Part shown: piece after piece, positions 35,876-48,442 of the stretch
Layout: every line of letters begins with the position of its first letter
Position numbering within the stretch: the first letter of the stretch is position 1
Assembly: GCA_020881915.1 (NCBI GenBank)
Contig: JAJFPB010000005.1
Span: forward strand, 3,596,001 to 3,660,000
Reading direction: 5' to 3'
Source of the DNA: Paramyrothecium sp. XJ0827
Lineage: Eukaryota > Ascomycota > Sordariomycetes > Hypocreales > Stachybotryaceae
Length of the DNA: 64,000 nt
Notes under the pieces: model-generated
What the model was told of the DNA's origin: nothing
The model's database searches: none
The model's input: only the letters and a program-made list of their open reading frames with translations
Translations under genes and position numbers: made by a program

Positions 35876-38108
35876 TAGTAAGACTATAAACTAAAAATCC
35901 TAGCTTAATATAATTTACTCTAAGTAAACTTTACTTTATTTTAAAACCTAAAGTTTATTTTTACTTTCGTAATTATAAAATCTTTTATTTCTTTATTTCT
36001 TTATTTTTTATATATTATAGAAACTAATCTTTATTATATTATAAATTGTATATTAGATTTAATAAATTAAATATACTTTATATAATAGAAAAAAGCCTAT
36101 ACTTAGGAGTTTAATATCTTATATAAGTTACTACTTATTTAGCTCTATTAATTATAATTTATTATAGCTAAATACTAATTATATTTAATAAATTAATTTA
36201 TTTTTATATTTTATAGTTAATTATACTAGAAAATAATATAATTATAAGAGATCTTTATTTTAAAAAATAAATTAAAGGTACTATAGTAATTTTCTATAAA
36301 TTAAAGGCCTTTTATATTACTATAATTATATAGTAGCCTTCCTCTTTAGTACTTATCTTTAAAGAATAATTTATAAGATATTTAATAGCTTATTAAGAGA
36401 TATAAATTAATTTAGTAATTTAATAGTTCTTAATAAATATAGTACTATTATTATATTTAATTTAAAACTTATTCTATATAATAAATATATAAGAATTAAA
36501 ATACTTCTAAATATTAATAATTAATTATTTACCTTTTAAAGCTTATTTTACTAGATATAGTAAAAGTATTTAATTTATAAGAATAGAAATAATTTACTTA
36601 CTTATATTAATTAATATATAAGTAGATCTTCTAAGACTTATTTGATTTAAATAATTAAATAAAGGTATTAAAAATATTACTTTTTAAAAAATATTTTATT
36701 AAAAAAGTTATTTATTATAGAAAAATTAAAAGTAGATTTCTTTCTTTATTTTAAATAAGATCTTTTTCTTTTTTATATTTAATCTTCTCTTTATGGCTTT
36801 AATTTCTTTAGTAATAAAAGAAATAAAGTTATTATTACTTAAGAAAATAAGTTAGGGCTTCTTCTTTAAAGAATTTTAGTAAATATAAGAGCTATAAAAA
36901 CTAATTTAAGTCTTATATAGTTATTTATTTTAAACTTTATAATTATAGATATTAGATTAGATAATAAGATCTTATAAAATATTTCTATAAAATAAGATCC
37001 CTTATATTTTTCTTTAAAGAAAATTAACATCTTAAAATTAGTCTTAATTAGTTATTTATAAAAGATCTAGTAATTAGTAATATAAATAATATTTAAGTTT
37101 TTAAAAAGCTAAATAATAGAACTAAAATAAAATTACTAAGTTCTATAAAGCCTCTTTTATATAGTAGAACCCTTAGTTAAGTATAAAAAGTAAAAAACTA
37201 GTAATTTAAAATATTTTAATTAATATATAATATTTTTATAATAGATTTAAATTTAAATAAGTAGAACTTAAAGCTAGCTATTAAATAAAGAAACTTAATA
37301 ATATATTTTTATAAGTTCTTTATTTTATTTAAATTAAATATAATTATTTAATTTCTTAAAGAGATTTTAAAGTTCTTAGAATTAAAAAGCCTAAGATATT
37401 AAAAATAAGTTTCTAATAAAAGCTATAAGTAAATCTTAAATATAAATATTTTAAATATATTAAGTATTATATTAATTATTTCTCTTAAAATTTAAATAAT
37501 CTAATAAATAGGTAAGAAACTATATTTAAAGAATTTAATTTACTTTATATAAAGAATAAGTAAGTAATTAAAAGAACTAAAAATATTAGTAATTTATAAG
37601 ATTATACTTTAAGTACTAAAATAAATAACTAAATACTTTATCTATAAGGTATAAGTAAAATTAAAATTATATAATTATTATATAATATAATTCTAAATAA
37701 AACTAATTTAGTAATTTTAAATAAGATTAAGGAATTTAATAAGGAGCTACTTTATATAGCTTATTTAGTAATAGCCTTAGGTACCTATAGAATTAGTATT
37801 TATTAAATAAAAGCTATACTAAATAAGAGTTATAATCTTTTAGTTAGAGGTATATAAGTATACTTTATTAAAAAAAGAAAAGTCCTAAATAGGCTTACTT
37901 TTTATATTTATAATAATAATAGACTTAAATATAAAAATTATAAAATTATAAATATCTTTTCTTATAGCTTTACTTATAAAATAGTTTTTAATTAATTATT
38001 TATTACCTATTTATACTTCTAAATATATTAGTAGAAGATATAGTAGCTAATAAAATAGTCCCTTTATTTACTGTAGGGAATATCTATTAATTCAGGAATA
38101 CTAGAGGC
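35876..38108. other. AT-rich sequence without a recognisable element
   Basis: About 2.2 kb of strongly AT-shifted DNA. No terminal repeats, family A signature or hAT motif were found. It is probably an older, heavily mutated transposon that cannot be assigned by eye. Confidence 0.5.
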
Positions 38109-39366
38109 CAGACTTGGGAAACTAGTTAACTAATTAACTAATAACTAAATAGTAGTTAACTAATTTCTAGTTAATTAATTTTAATTAATTAATTTATAAA
38201 TTTTTTTATATAAACTCTAAACGAAATTAGATTATATATAGTATATTATACTATATACTTTTCTATATATTATATATTTATATAGTACTTTTAAAATTAA
38301 ATAATTCCTTTAGCTTTAATTTTCTCTAAACTTCAATCTATTATAAATAGCTATATAATTAGTTATAGGAAGTATATATAGATCTATAAAAAGTGGTATA
38401 AGTCCTATATATAATTATAATATATATTTATCTATATTCTAACTATATATAGTACTTTTAAAATTATGTAATTCCTTAAGCTCTAATTTACTCTAAAATA
38501 GACCTTTATCTTTTTTATCTTATAACTAGTTTATTATAATAGCTATAAATATATAGAAGTATATATAGCAGGTTTGGGAAGGTTAGTTAACTAATTCTAG
38601 GTTAACTAAAAATAAATCAGGTTAACTAATATTAAGTTAACTAAAAAGAAGTTAACTAATTATTAGTTTGCCTATATTTGGTTAACTAATTATAGGTTAA
38701 CTTAGTATAACTAAATATTAGTTAGTTAGAATATATTTATTACTACAAATATTTATATAAATCCTATATATAATAATAATATATATAGTAATTTATATTT
38801 TATATATTTATATATAATATAGCTATATATAGTGCTTTTAAAATTAGATAATTCCTTATACTCTAATTCGCTCTAAACTTCACTCTATTCTAAATAGCTA
38901 TATAGCTAGCTATAGTAAATATATATAAACCTATAAATATTTATATAAATCCTATATATAAATAAATATATTATATATAGTAATTTTTATTTTATATTTT
39001 TTATATAATATAGCTATATATAGTACCTTTAAAATTAAATAATTCCTTAAACTTTAATTTGCTCTAAACTACTATCTATTTTAAATAGCTATATAACTAG
39101 CTATATAAATACTATAAAAATAAGAAAAAAGTACTATATAATACTAATTTAAATCCTCTTTTAAATTATTAAAATCCCTATATTTCTAGCTCTTTAATAA
39201 AGTTAATTCCCTAACTATATCTAGATATAATTTAAATCTTTATATAATAATATTATTTTTACTAGTAGAAAATATAGCTTTAATAGTAGTAAATATAACT
39301 AAAATAGCTAAATAATATCTAGCTAATATAGATAATATAGGAAATTAATTAGTATATAATTTCTAC
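38109..39366 (-). mobile_element. Truncated hAT copy: end, subterminal array and transposase 3' part
   Basis: Begins CAGACTTGGGAAACTAG (a mutated CAGGCTTGGG) with GTTAAC repeats, passes through three long subterminal units (gctctaatttgctctaaac type) and reaches a mutated form of the dimerisation-domain coding region (about 39,140-39,360). It stops where a family A end begins at 39367. A partial MITE end, CAGGTTTGGGAAGG, lies at 38569. Confidence 0.65.
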
Positions 39367-39383
39367 TCCTCCTAGGTACTAAG

Positions 39384-39771
39384 CAGGCTTGGGAAGACTA
39401 GTTAACTATTTTATAGTTAACTAACTATTAACTAACTAACTATAAAATAGTTAACTATTTTATAGTTTAAGTATTTTCTAGTTAACTATTTTCTAGTTAA
39501 CTATTTTCTAGTTAACTATTTTCTAGTTAACTATTTTCTAGTTAACTATTTTCTAGTTAACTATTTTCTAGTTAATTTTTAAATACCTTATATTTTTCTT
39601 AATATATAATATATAGCTAAATATTATATATAGTATTTTAAATATAATTATTTAATATTTATATATTTAATAAGCTTTTAATTTAAAATAAATATAAAGA
39701 TGATATATATTATTTAATTATTAACTAGAAAATAGTTAACTAGAAAATAGTTAACTAGTTTCCCAAGCCTG
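39384..39771. mobile_element. hAT-like MITE with duplication GTACTAAG
   Basis: Begins CAGGCTTGGGAAGACTAG and ends TAGTTTCCCAAGCCTG; flanked by GTACTAAG (39376-39383 and 39772-39779), a sequence that belongs to the family A end it entered. Contains a seven-unit tandem of 15 bases. Confidence 0.93.
39472..39576. repeat. Seven-unit 15-bp tandem TATTTTCTAGTTAAC
   Basis: Seven near-identical units in register, each carrying the subterminal motif CTAGTTAAC. It lies asymmetrically in the left half of the MITE at 39384-39771. Confidence 0.95.
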
Positions 39772-40065
39772 GTACTAAGGATAAAAGACCGATTATTGCT
39801 ACTATTACTAAGGTTATATAATAGATTATGTAATTAGCTTAACTACTACAGCGGCTTATTTACTATAGAATAATTCTAAATTCCTTATTACTACTAAATA
39901 AATTAATATCTAATACTTAGAAATAGAAAATCTTTAATTCTAGAATAGAAAGGAATTCCTAGGAAATAATAGAAAGGAAATTTCTATAGTAGAAGATATA
40001 ATTCCTCTCTAAAAATCCTATTCTTCTTTACTAAGTAACTATCTACATAATTAACTACTATCTAT

Positions 40066-40426
40066 TAGGCTTAGGAAACTAGTTAACTAGAATCTAGTTA
40101 ATAAATTTATTATATAATATATAACTTCTTATAATAAGGTTCTTAGATTTATTATAGGATTATATAGAAATAAAGATAATATATTAATTATTTAATTAAA
40201 TAGAATTAAAATAGTTATTAATCAACTAGTAGTAACTAGAAAATAATTAACTAGAAACCAGGCTTGGGAAACCAATTAACCAATTAACCAATAACCTATA
40301 TTTGGTTAACCAAATATTGGTTAACCTGATTTATTTTTGGTTAACCAATTATTGGTTAACCAACCTTCCCAAGCCTGCTAGAAACTAATTTAACTAGGAA
40401 ATAGTTAACTAGTCTTCCTAAGCCTA
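40066..40426. mobile_element. hAT-like MITE containing a second, nested MITE
   Basis: The outer element begins TAGGCTTAGGAAACTAG and ends AGTCTTCCTAAGCCTA, both consistent with C-to-T or G-to-A changes in CAGGCTTGGG ends. Flanks CTATCTAT and CTATATAT differ at one base. A complete MITE sits inside at 40259-40377. Confidence 0.7.
40259..40377. mobile_element. 119-bp hAT-like MITE with duplication CTAGAAAC, GGTTAACCAA type
   Basis: Begins CAGGCTTGGGAAACCAATT and ends CCTTCCCAAGCCTG; flanked by CTAGAAAC at 40251-40258 and 40378-40385. It is made almost wholly of TTGGTTAACCAA repeats. Its ends are unmutated while the host MITE's ends are mutated, so it is younger. Confidence 0.93.
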
Positions 40427-40544
40427 CTATATATAGCTATAATATATATAAATATAACTATTAAAAATACTTATATTATTACTAATTATATAAGGGACTT
40501 ATATAAATATTTATAGATCTAAATATATTTTTATAGCTAGTTAT

Positions 40545-40741
40545 CAGGGTTGGCAAGGCAGGTTAACCTATTTCAGGTTAACCTAAAATAAATCAGGTTA
40601 ACCTGAAATAGGTTAACCTAAATTAGGTTAAACCTGAAATAGGTTAACCTGAATTAGGTTTAACCTAAAATAGGTTAAACCTGATTCAGGTTAACCTAAA
40701 TTAGGTTATAGGTTAATAGGTTAACCTGTTTCCCAAGTCTG
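40545..40741. mobile_element. 197-bp hAT-like MITE with duplication CTAGTTAT, AGGTTAACCT type
   Basis: Begins CAGGGTTGGCAAGGCAGG and ends TTTCCCAAGTCTG; flanked by CTAGTTAT at 40537-40544 and 40742-40749. Most of the element is AGGTTAACCTRAAAT repeats. Confidence 0.92.
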
Positions 40742-41264
40742 CTAGTTATATTGCTATATATAATAGAGTATATTTTAGAGTAAATTAGACCTTAGGGAAT
40801 TATTTAATATTGAAAATTCTATATATTAGTATAATATATATATATATATATATTTTTTTAATAACACTAATATAAATAACTTAATTATATAAGGGACTTA
40901 TTTAGATTTCTATAGACCTATATATATTTCATATATTAATTAAATTTATATTTAATTTATTATAGAACTTCTTTCTTTATAATAGTACTACTATTACTAG
41001 GAAAGTATTCTCTACTTATATTTTACTTATAAATTTTACTTAATAATATTAAGTATCTAATATACTATAAGCTAATATATAATAAAGAGAACAAATATTT
41101 ACCTTTAAAATATAGCTTTAAGGAAATAGTATATAAATAAAGTTAAAGTATTTTAAATTCTATATTATTACTAGTACTACTAAAAAGAATAGTTACCTCT
41201 ATATATATAAGGTCTATAGTAATTATAATTATCTATCTTCTATAGACCCCTTAGCTTATATTAC

Positions 41265-42980
41265 TTATTATTAAGAAATTAAGAAACTTATTAAAATAAC
41301 CTAAATTAAAGAATATTAAATAGGGATCTAAATATAATAAAAATAATTTAATAGGGAGATCTAATACCTAGAACCTTAGATATAGTAATAATAAAGTTAA
41401 TAATAAAGATATCTACAATATAAGAATTTAGTTTCTTCTAATTCGTGGATAAGGGGATAAGAATTACTAAAGAGTTAAGATCATATGAACACTATGCCAC
41501 AGGCACTTATAAGCCTTGAGCAATCTATTCTAACAGGAACTTAATGGAGCTATTAAGATATTACTGCACTACTAAGATCTATACTAAATAAACCTTATAG
41601 CTATATTTATAGCAATGCTAGTAGTAAAGCTAAAGTTAATATAGGTTCTGTAGTAATAATATATATTACCTGGCCTTAATAAAGTTAAATTAAGTTAAGG
41701 AATAGTAATATAAAAATCTACTTATACTTTATCTTATTATAGCTAAAATATCTATTTATTACTAATATTAATAATAAAAGAGACCTACTATAATAACTAA
41801 TCCTTAAGATATCTCTTAAGAATCTAAAATCTTTAAAGCCTATAAAAAAATATCTTTAAAGATTATAAGTATTTTTATATATTAATTAAATTAGAAACCT
41901 AAGTTATAGTTAATATTAAGAAATTTATTAATATAAACTAAATTTAAGAATCTTAAATAGAAACCTAAATATAATAAAAATAATTTAATAGGGAGATCTA
42001 ATACCTAGAACCTCAGATATAGTAATAATAAAATCAATAATAAAGATATCTATAATATAATATACTACAGGCACTTATAAGGCTTAAGCTATCTGTTCTA
42101 CTATGTATATACATAGGAACTTGATGGAGCTATTGAGATATTGCTGTACTACTAAGGTCTTTATTAAATACAGCTAAATGAACCTTGTGGCTGCAGCTGT
42201 GGCAATGCCACCAGCAAAGCCAAAGTCAATACAAGTTCTGCAGCAATATGCATTACCTGGCCTCAATAAAGTTAAATCGAATTGAAGGATGGTAGCATAA
42301 AAATCTGCTTGTGCCCTGCTCATCGCAGCCGAAATCTCCTACAGACCTGTTCGTCACTAACACCAACACTAGAAGAGACCTACAATAACCGATCCTCAAG
42401 ACACTCTCTCTCAAGAAGCCAGAATCTACTTTAAAGCCCATAGCTAAGGACCCTTAAAGACCATAAGTATTTCTATATATTAATTAAATCAGAAGCCTAA
42501 GTTATAGCCAAGGGAGATATTAAAGATAGCTTAACTATTAGCAAGGTCTAGTAGCTAAAGAAAAGTACTATAGATCTAGCTAAGAGGTAGGAACTAGGCT
42601 ATATCTAAGATATAGCTAATTAATATAAGAAAAAGAGATCTAATAAGGCTTAGAGAAAGGAATTTAATAGTATAAAGAAGAGATTAGAAAAAATATAAAA
42701 TAAAATATATCCCTAAAGCTCTTACTATTATAGAAGATAGTTAGGTAAATCTAACTTATGTTAATTAATAATATCTATTCTCTAAGAAGCTATAAGATTA
42801 GCTGTTCTACTTAATCCTACTTGTGGCTATAAAGATAAATAAAGTTCTTATTATATAATAATATATATTACCTGAAGTCTATATAAGCTACTATAGGTAG
42901 CTAACCTGATTATATTACCTATTATATAACCTTAGTAATAGTAGTAATAATAGGTCTTTTATTCTTAGTACCTAGGAGGA
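41265..42980 (-). repeat. Family A, two reverse copies in tandem, the second least mutated
   Basis: A truncated reverse copy (41,265 to about 41,937) is followed by a nearly full one ending CCTAGGAGGA at 42980. The stretch 42,050-42,480 keeps far more G and C than any other copy (for example GTGGCTGCAGCTGTGGCAA). A small extra insert lies at about 41,425-41,495. No intact protein could be read. Confidence 0.7.
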
Positions 42981-43450
42981 GTTATAGTTAATATAGATAT
43001 TAAAAATAACTTAATTATTAATAAGATCTAGTAATTAAAGAAAAGTATTATAGATCTAGCTAAGAAATAGAAATTAAATTATATTTAAGATTTAATTAAT
43101 TAATTTAAAAATAAGAAATCTAATAAATTAAAAAAAATATTTAAAAACTTAAATAAGAAATTAAATAAGAGATTTTTTTTAAAAATATATATCCCTAAAG
43201 CTTTTATTATTATAGGAGATAATTAAGTAAATATAATTTATTTTAATTAATAATATTTATAAAATTAGCTATTTTACTTAACTCTAATTATAATTATAAA
43301 GATATATAAATAAAGTTCTTATAATATAATAATATATATTATATATAGATTTATATAAATTAATATAGTAATTAAATTAATTATATATTTTATTATATAA
43401 TCTTAGTAATAGTAGTAATAATAGATCTTTTATTCTTAATATATAGAAGA
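42981..43450 (-). repeat. Family A, partial reverse copy
   Basis: Matches the terminal part of the reverse copy to its left but is more AT-shifted; its end reads ttcttaatatatagaagaa, a mutated form of the CTTAGTACCTAGGAGGA end. Confidence 0.6.
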
Positions 43451-44324
43451 AATATTACTTATTATAAGTAAATAAATAAGTAAAAAGAGAAAGAAGCTAA
43501 GTTCTTCTATAATTATAGTTTTATTACCTATAAAATAAAAGCTTAAGTTTATAATATAGAACTAAAGAAGTAGTATTTTATTTCTTAAGTCTTATATAAT
43601 TATTAATAAGTATTAAAGAGAGGTATTCTTAGTAGTTTAATTATAATTAAAATATAGATTAGGTTATTATAATTATAAAGAGTTTAATATAGAATTTACT
43701 TTAATAATATTACTTAAATAAAAATTATTATTATTTTTAATATATATCTAGAATATAAATAAATATAGAAATAATTTCTAGAGACTTTAGATATTATTAA
43801 TATATATAAAACTAATTAATTTAAAATAATCTTATATTAAGTTATAAATATTATAAATTAATAATTTATAATTAATTTAGGATTTACTTTTATTAATAAA
43901 AAAGTAAATTAATTTATAAGTAGCTATTATAATAACTTAATAATTACTATAAATACTTTAAAGTTCCTTTACTTTCTATTATTATTATTAAATTTAAATT
44001 AAGGTTTTAAGATATAATTTAATATATTTTCTTAGAAGTATAACTTTAATTATATATTTACTATATTAATATAAATATATATATTTATATTTAGAAATAC
44101 TAATATAAGTTTAATATAATAAATAATAATTTAAGTTTAAATAATATTAATATTATTACTAATAATATATATTTCTTTAATAATAAGTTTAATACTTAAA
44201 ATACTACTTAAGTAATAATTAAAAAAATATTATAACTTTAATACTAAAGAAGTTTAATTATAGCTATAAAAGTATATTTTAGTTTCAAAAAAATATTATA
44301 ATTAGATACTAATAGGGTAGTTAG
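43451..44324. other. AT-rich sequence, unassigned
   Basis: Nearly 0.9 kb without clear repeat ends or coding signal. Confidence 0.4.
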
Positions 44325-44631
44325 CAGGCTTAGGAAGACTAGTTAACTATATTCTAGTTAATTATTTTCTAGTTAATTATAAAATAGTTAATTTTTAAAT
44401 ACCTTATATTTTTCTTAATATATAATATATAGTTATATATTATATATAGTATTATAGATATAATTATCTAATATTTATATATATAATAAGTTCTAATTTA
44501 AAATAGATATAAAGAAGATATATATTATTTAATTATTAACTAGAAAATAGTTAACTAGAAAGTAGTTAACTAAAAAATAGTTAACTAGAAAATAGTTAAT
44601 AGTTAAATAGTTAATTAGTTTCCCAAGCCTG
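44325..44631. mobile_element. hAT-like MITE with duplication GTAGTTAG
   Basis: Begins CAGGCTTAGGAAGACTAG and ends TTAGTTTCCCAAGCCTG; flanked by GTAGTTAG at 44317-44324 and 44632-44639. Its centre resembles that of the MITE at 39384, so the two are the same subfamily. Confidence 0.92.
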
Positions 44632-44912
44632 GTAGTTAGGTAGAGGGGCACCAAGGGGTCTATTATAGCTATCTTATTACAGAGACTAAAGCTTACTAGC
44701 TTTAGGATTTACTATACTAATATACTGCTAAATACCTACTGATCCGGTGGTATTATATAACCCTAATTCTGGGTTCCCTATAATAATAAATATTATTTAT
44801 ATATTAATAAAATTAAATTTTAAGTCAATATAAATAAAGCTTAATTAGTAATTTATTAAGTATTAATTCTTTATAATTTACTATATTAAAGAATTATTAT
44901 AAAAATATTAGT
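44632..44912. other. Less AT-rich patch of unknown origin
   Basis: About 150 bases (44,640-44,790) retain G/C, for example GAGGGGCACCAAGGGGTC and CTGATCCGGTGGTA. It may be the edge of a less mutated single-copy insert. No gene or RNA fold is claimed. Confidence 0.35.
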
Positions 44913-46660
44913 TCCTCCTAAGTACTAAAAATAAAAGATCTATTATTACTACTATTACTAAGATTATATAATAGATTATATAATTAACTTAATTACTATA
45001 GTAGCTTATATAGATCTTAAATAATATATATTATTATATAATAAGAACTTTATTTATATATCTTTAGAGCTATAAGTAGAATTAAGTAAAATAACTAATA
45101 TTATAAATATTATTAATTTAAATAAATTAGATTTACTTAATTATCTACTATAATAATAAGAGCTTAGTTATAAGTCATATTATTTCTACTATTTATAATA
45201 AAAGATCTCTAGGGACTCTAATCTCCTTAGCTAGATACTTTATTTTCTTTATTTTCTTTTAATCTTTAGATTATAAATCTTATTTTTTTAAAAAAAATAT
45301 AGCTTATTTTTAAATTTATTTAAATTCTTCTTTATTTTATTAGAGCTAGTTTTTTATAGTTCTTAAATTATACTATAGCTTATATTTACCTTTATATTTA
45401 CTTTAGTTATCTTAAGATCTTCTTAGGTATTAGTTAGTATTTAGCTTTATTACTAGGGATTCCTCTACTTAAGAGATCTTATTTATTAGATATTACTTTA
45501 GACTTAATATAGAAGTCTTAATAAATATTAAAATTATAAGAAGTTTATTTTACTTTTATATTCTTAATAAAGATATCTATAGAAGATTTTAATTATAAAA
45601 GAAAAATAAGTAGATTTTTATATTACTATTTATTTAATAAATAACTTTACTACTATAATTTAATTTAACTTTATTAAGATAAATAATATATATTACTATA
45701 GAACTTAATATTATATTAACTTTAGCTTTATTACTAATATTATTATAACTATAATTATAAGATTTATTTAAATATATTTAATAAAGATCTTAGTAATATA
45801 ATATACTACAGGCACTTATAAGGCTTAAGTTATTTATTCTAATAGGAACTTAATGGAGCTATTAAGATATTACTATACCACCAAGGTCTTATAGCTATAG
45901 CTATAGCAATACTAGCAGCAAAGCCAAAGTTAATATAAGTTCTATAGCAATATATATTACCTAGCCTCAATAAAGTTAAATTAAACTATAGTAGTAAAGT
46001 TATTTACTTAAAGAATAGTAATATAAAAATCTACTTATGCCCTACTTATTATAGCCAAAATCTCTATTTATTACTAATACTAATACCAGAAGAGCTACCT
46101 AACCTACAATAACTAATCCTTAAGATATCTCTTAAGAAGCTAGAATCTACTTTAAAGCCCATAGGTAAGGACCATTAAAGACTATAAGACTATTTCTATA
46201 TACTAACTAAATTAATATATAGAAGCCCAAGTTATAGCCAAGGGAGATATTAAAGATAGCTTAACTATTAGCAAGATCTAGTAACTAAAGAAAAGTACTA
46301 TAAATCTAGTTAAGAAGTAGAAACTAAGCTATATCTAAGATATAGCTAATTAATATAAAGGAAAGAGACCTAATAAGGCTTAGAGAAAGGAATTTAATAG
46401 TATAAAGAAGAGATTAGAAAAGATATAAAATAGAATATATCTCTAAAGCTCTTATTATTATAGAAGATAATTAAGTAAATTTAACTTATTTTAATTAATA
46501 ATATCTATTCCCTAAAAAGAAATAAAGTTCTTATTATATAATAATATATATTATAAGTCCATATAAGCCACTGTAGGCAGCTAAACTGATTACATTACCT
46601 ATTATATAACCTTAGTAATAGTAGTAATAATAGATCTTTTATCCTTAGTACCTAGGAGGA
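44913..46660. repeat. Family A: forward copy joined to reverse copy
   Basis: Starts TCCTCCTAAGTACTAA at 44913, runs forward to about 45,800, then continues as a reverse copy (tactacaggcacttataagg onward) ending CTTAGTACCTAGGAGGA at 46660. This is the same forward-then-reverse arrangement as 29771-31052. Confidence 0.65.
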
Positions 46661-47066
46661 GCTAATTACTTATATTTATATAATTTAAGGCCTCTAAGGA
46701 AGTAAAAAGAAATTAAGAAATTTATTAAAATAATTTAAATATAAAAATCTTAAATAAAAATAAAAATATAATATAAATAATTTAATTAAAAAATCTAATA
46801 TTTAAAATCTTAAATATAATAATAATAAAATTAATAATAAAAATATTTATAATAAATATAATATATTATAAGTACTTATAAGATTTAATTATTTATTTTA
46901 ATAAAAACTTAATAAAATTATTAAAATATTACTATATTACTAAGATCTTTATTAAAATATTACTATATTACTAAGATCTTTATTAAATATATTTAAATAA
47001 ATCTTATAATTATAATTATAATAATACTAGGAATAAAGCTAAAGTTAATATTATATTAAGTTTTAT

Positions 47067-47450
47067 GCCGCATGGTGTAGCTGGCTACTACATTAGTAAC
47101 CTTACTAGCGCATAGACTATATCCTCCACTTTAAAGGTTATAGGTTTTATTCCCGCCCGCAGTACCTATTTTTCCTAAGGAAAAGCCCTTTTCCTAGGAA
47201 ATAAATAGAGCCACTATTGCCGGGGCCTACCCTATAGGTTATGCCCTATTTTACTATTACTATATTACCTAAATCTATGGGCATTTTTCTCCTTATATAG
47301 GTTAACTAAGGTTTTTCCCCAATAGAGGGCCTTATAGAGGGCTCTATAGGCCTAAGGACCACTGAATCACTAAGCATGTTATCTAGGAGACCTCCCTATA
47401 GCTTATAGTTATAGAAGGCACCCTATAAATCCTATAACTCCATAACTCCA
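47067..47450 (+). mobile_element. tRNA-derived SINE-like retroposon with 13-bp duplication
   Basis: The 384-base insert is much richer in G/C than its host repeat. It is flanked by TATTAAGTTTTAT (47054-47066) and TATTAAGTTCTAT (47451-47463), 12 of 13 identical. The head carries a polymerase III box A (TGGTGTAGCTGG, 47073-47084) and a box-B-like GGTTTTATTCC (47143-47153), which two transitions would turn into GGTTCGATTCC. The 3' end is a simple ATAACTCC-type repeat. A long direct duplication, internal promoter and repeat tail are the marks of a SINE moved by a LINE. Confidence 0.75.
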
Positions 47451-47797
47451 TATTAAGTTCTATAGTAATATATATTATTTATTTTAATAAAGTTACAATA
47501 AACTATAGTAGAAAAGTTATTTAAAGAATAGTAATATAAAAATCTACTTATTTCTCTTATTATAGTTAAAATCTCCTATAAATCTATTTATTACTAACAT
47601 TAATAGTAGAAGAGCTACTTAATTTATTATAATAACTAATTCTTAAGATATCTCTTAAGAAGCTAGAATCTACTTTAAAGCCTATAAATAAGAACTCTTA
47701 AGGATTATAAGACTATTTCTATATACTAATTAAATCCTAAATATATAGAAAACTAAGTTATAGCTAAGGAAGATATTAAAGAAAGCTTAATTATTAG

Positions 47798-48056
47798 TAG
47801 GCTTAGAAAGATTAGTTAACTAATTTTTAGTTAACTAATAGAACTTAATATAATATTTATATATATAGAAATTTTATTATAATAGATATAAATCTAGTAT
47901 TAGATTCTATTTATAGATTCTATTTTTATATTCTATTATATAAGTAAGTTATATATATATATAATTTATTTACATGTTTAAGTAATATATTTATAGAAAA
48001 TCTAATTAACTAATTTTCAGTTAATACTTAATTATTTAACTAGTTTCCCAAGCCTG
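47798..48056. mobile_element. hAT-like MITE with duplication ATTATTAG
   Basis: Begins TAGGCTTAGAAAGATTAG (C-to-T at the first base) and ends TAGTTTCCCAAGCCTG; flanked by ATTATTAG at 47790-47797 and 48057-48064. Confidence 0.88.
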
Positions 48057-48442
48057 ATTATTAGTAAGATCTAGTAATTAACGAGAAGTACTACTAATCT
48101 AGGTAAGAAATAAAAACTAAGCTATATTTAAAATATAGCTAATTAATATAAGAAAAAGAGGCTAAATAGGCCTCTTAGGAAGATATTGAATAGATTAAAT
48201 AAGAGATTTAAAAGAACTAGATAAAATAGACTAAAGTTCTTACTATTATAAGTAATAGTTAGGTAAATCTAACTTATTTTAATTAATAATATCTATTCTA
48301 AAAGAAGTTCTTATTACATAATAATATATATTATCTTAGGTCTATATAAGCTACTATACTAATTAAGCTAATTATATAACTTATTATATAACCTTAGTAA
48401 TAGTAGTAATAATAGGTCTTTTATACTTAGTACCTAGGAGGA

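Larger units (their letters stand above)
39367..39880 (+). repeat. Family A end interrupted by a MITE
   Basis: TCCTCCTAGGTACTAAG (39367-39383) is split by a MITE and resumes as GTACTAAGGATAAAAG at 39772. The copy then breaks off into sequence that matches, inverted, the hAT region upstream of the transposase start. Confidence 0.75.
46711..48442 (-). repeat. Family A, reverse copy carrying a SINE-like insert and a MITE
   Basis: Begins about attaagaaatttattaaaa and ends CTTAGTACCTAGGAGGA at 48442. It is interrupted at 47067-47450 by a tRNA-derived insert and at 47798-48056 by a MITE, each with its own target duplication. Confidence 0.75.

Noticed and set aside
42253..42441. 62-codon frame in the GC-retaining family A copy
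   Set aside because: Not preserved in the other copies and too short to assign; kept only as part of the repeat.
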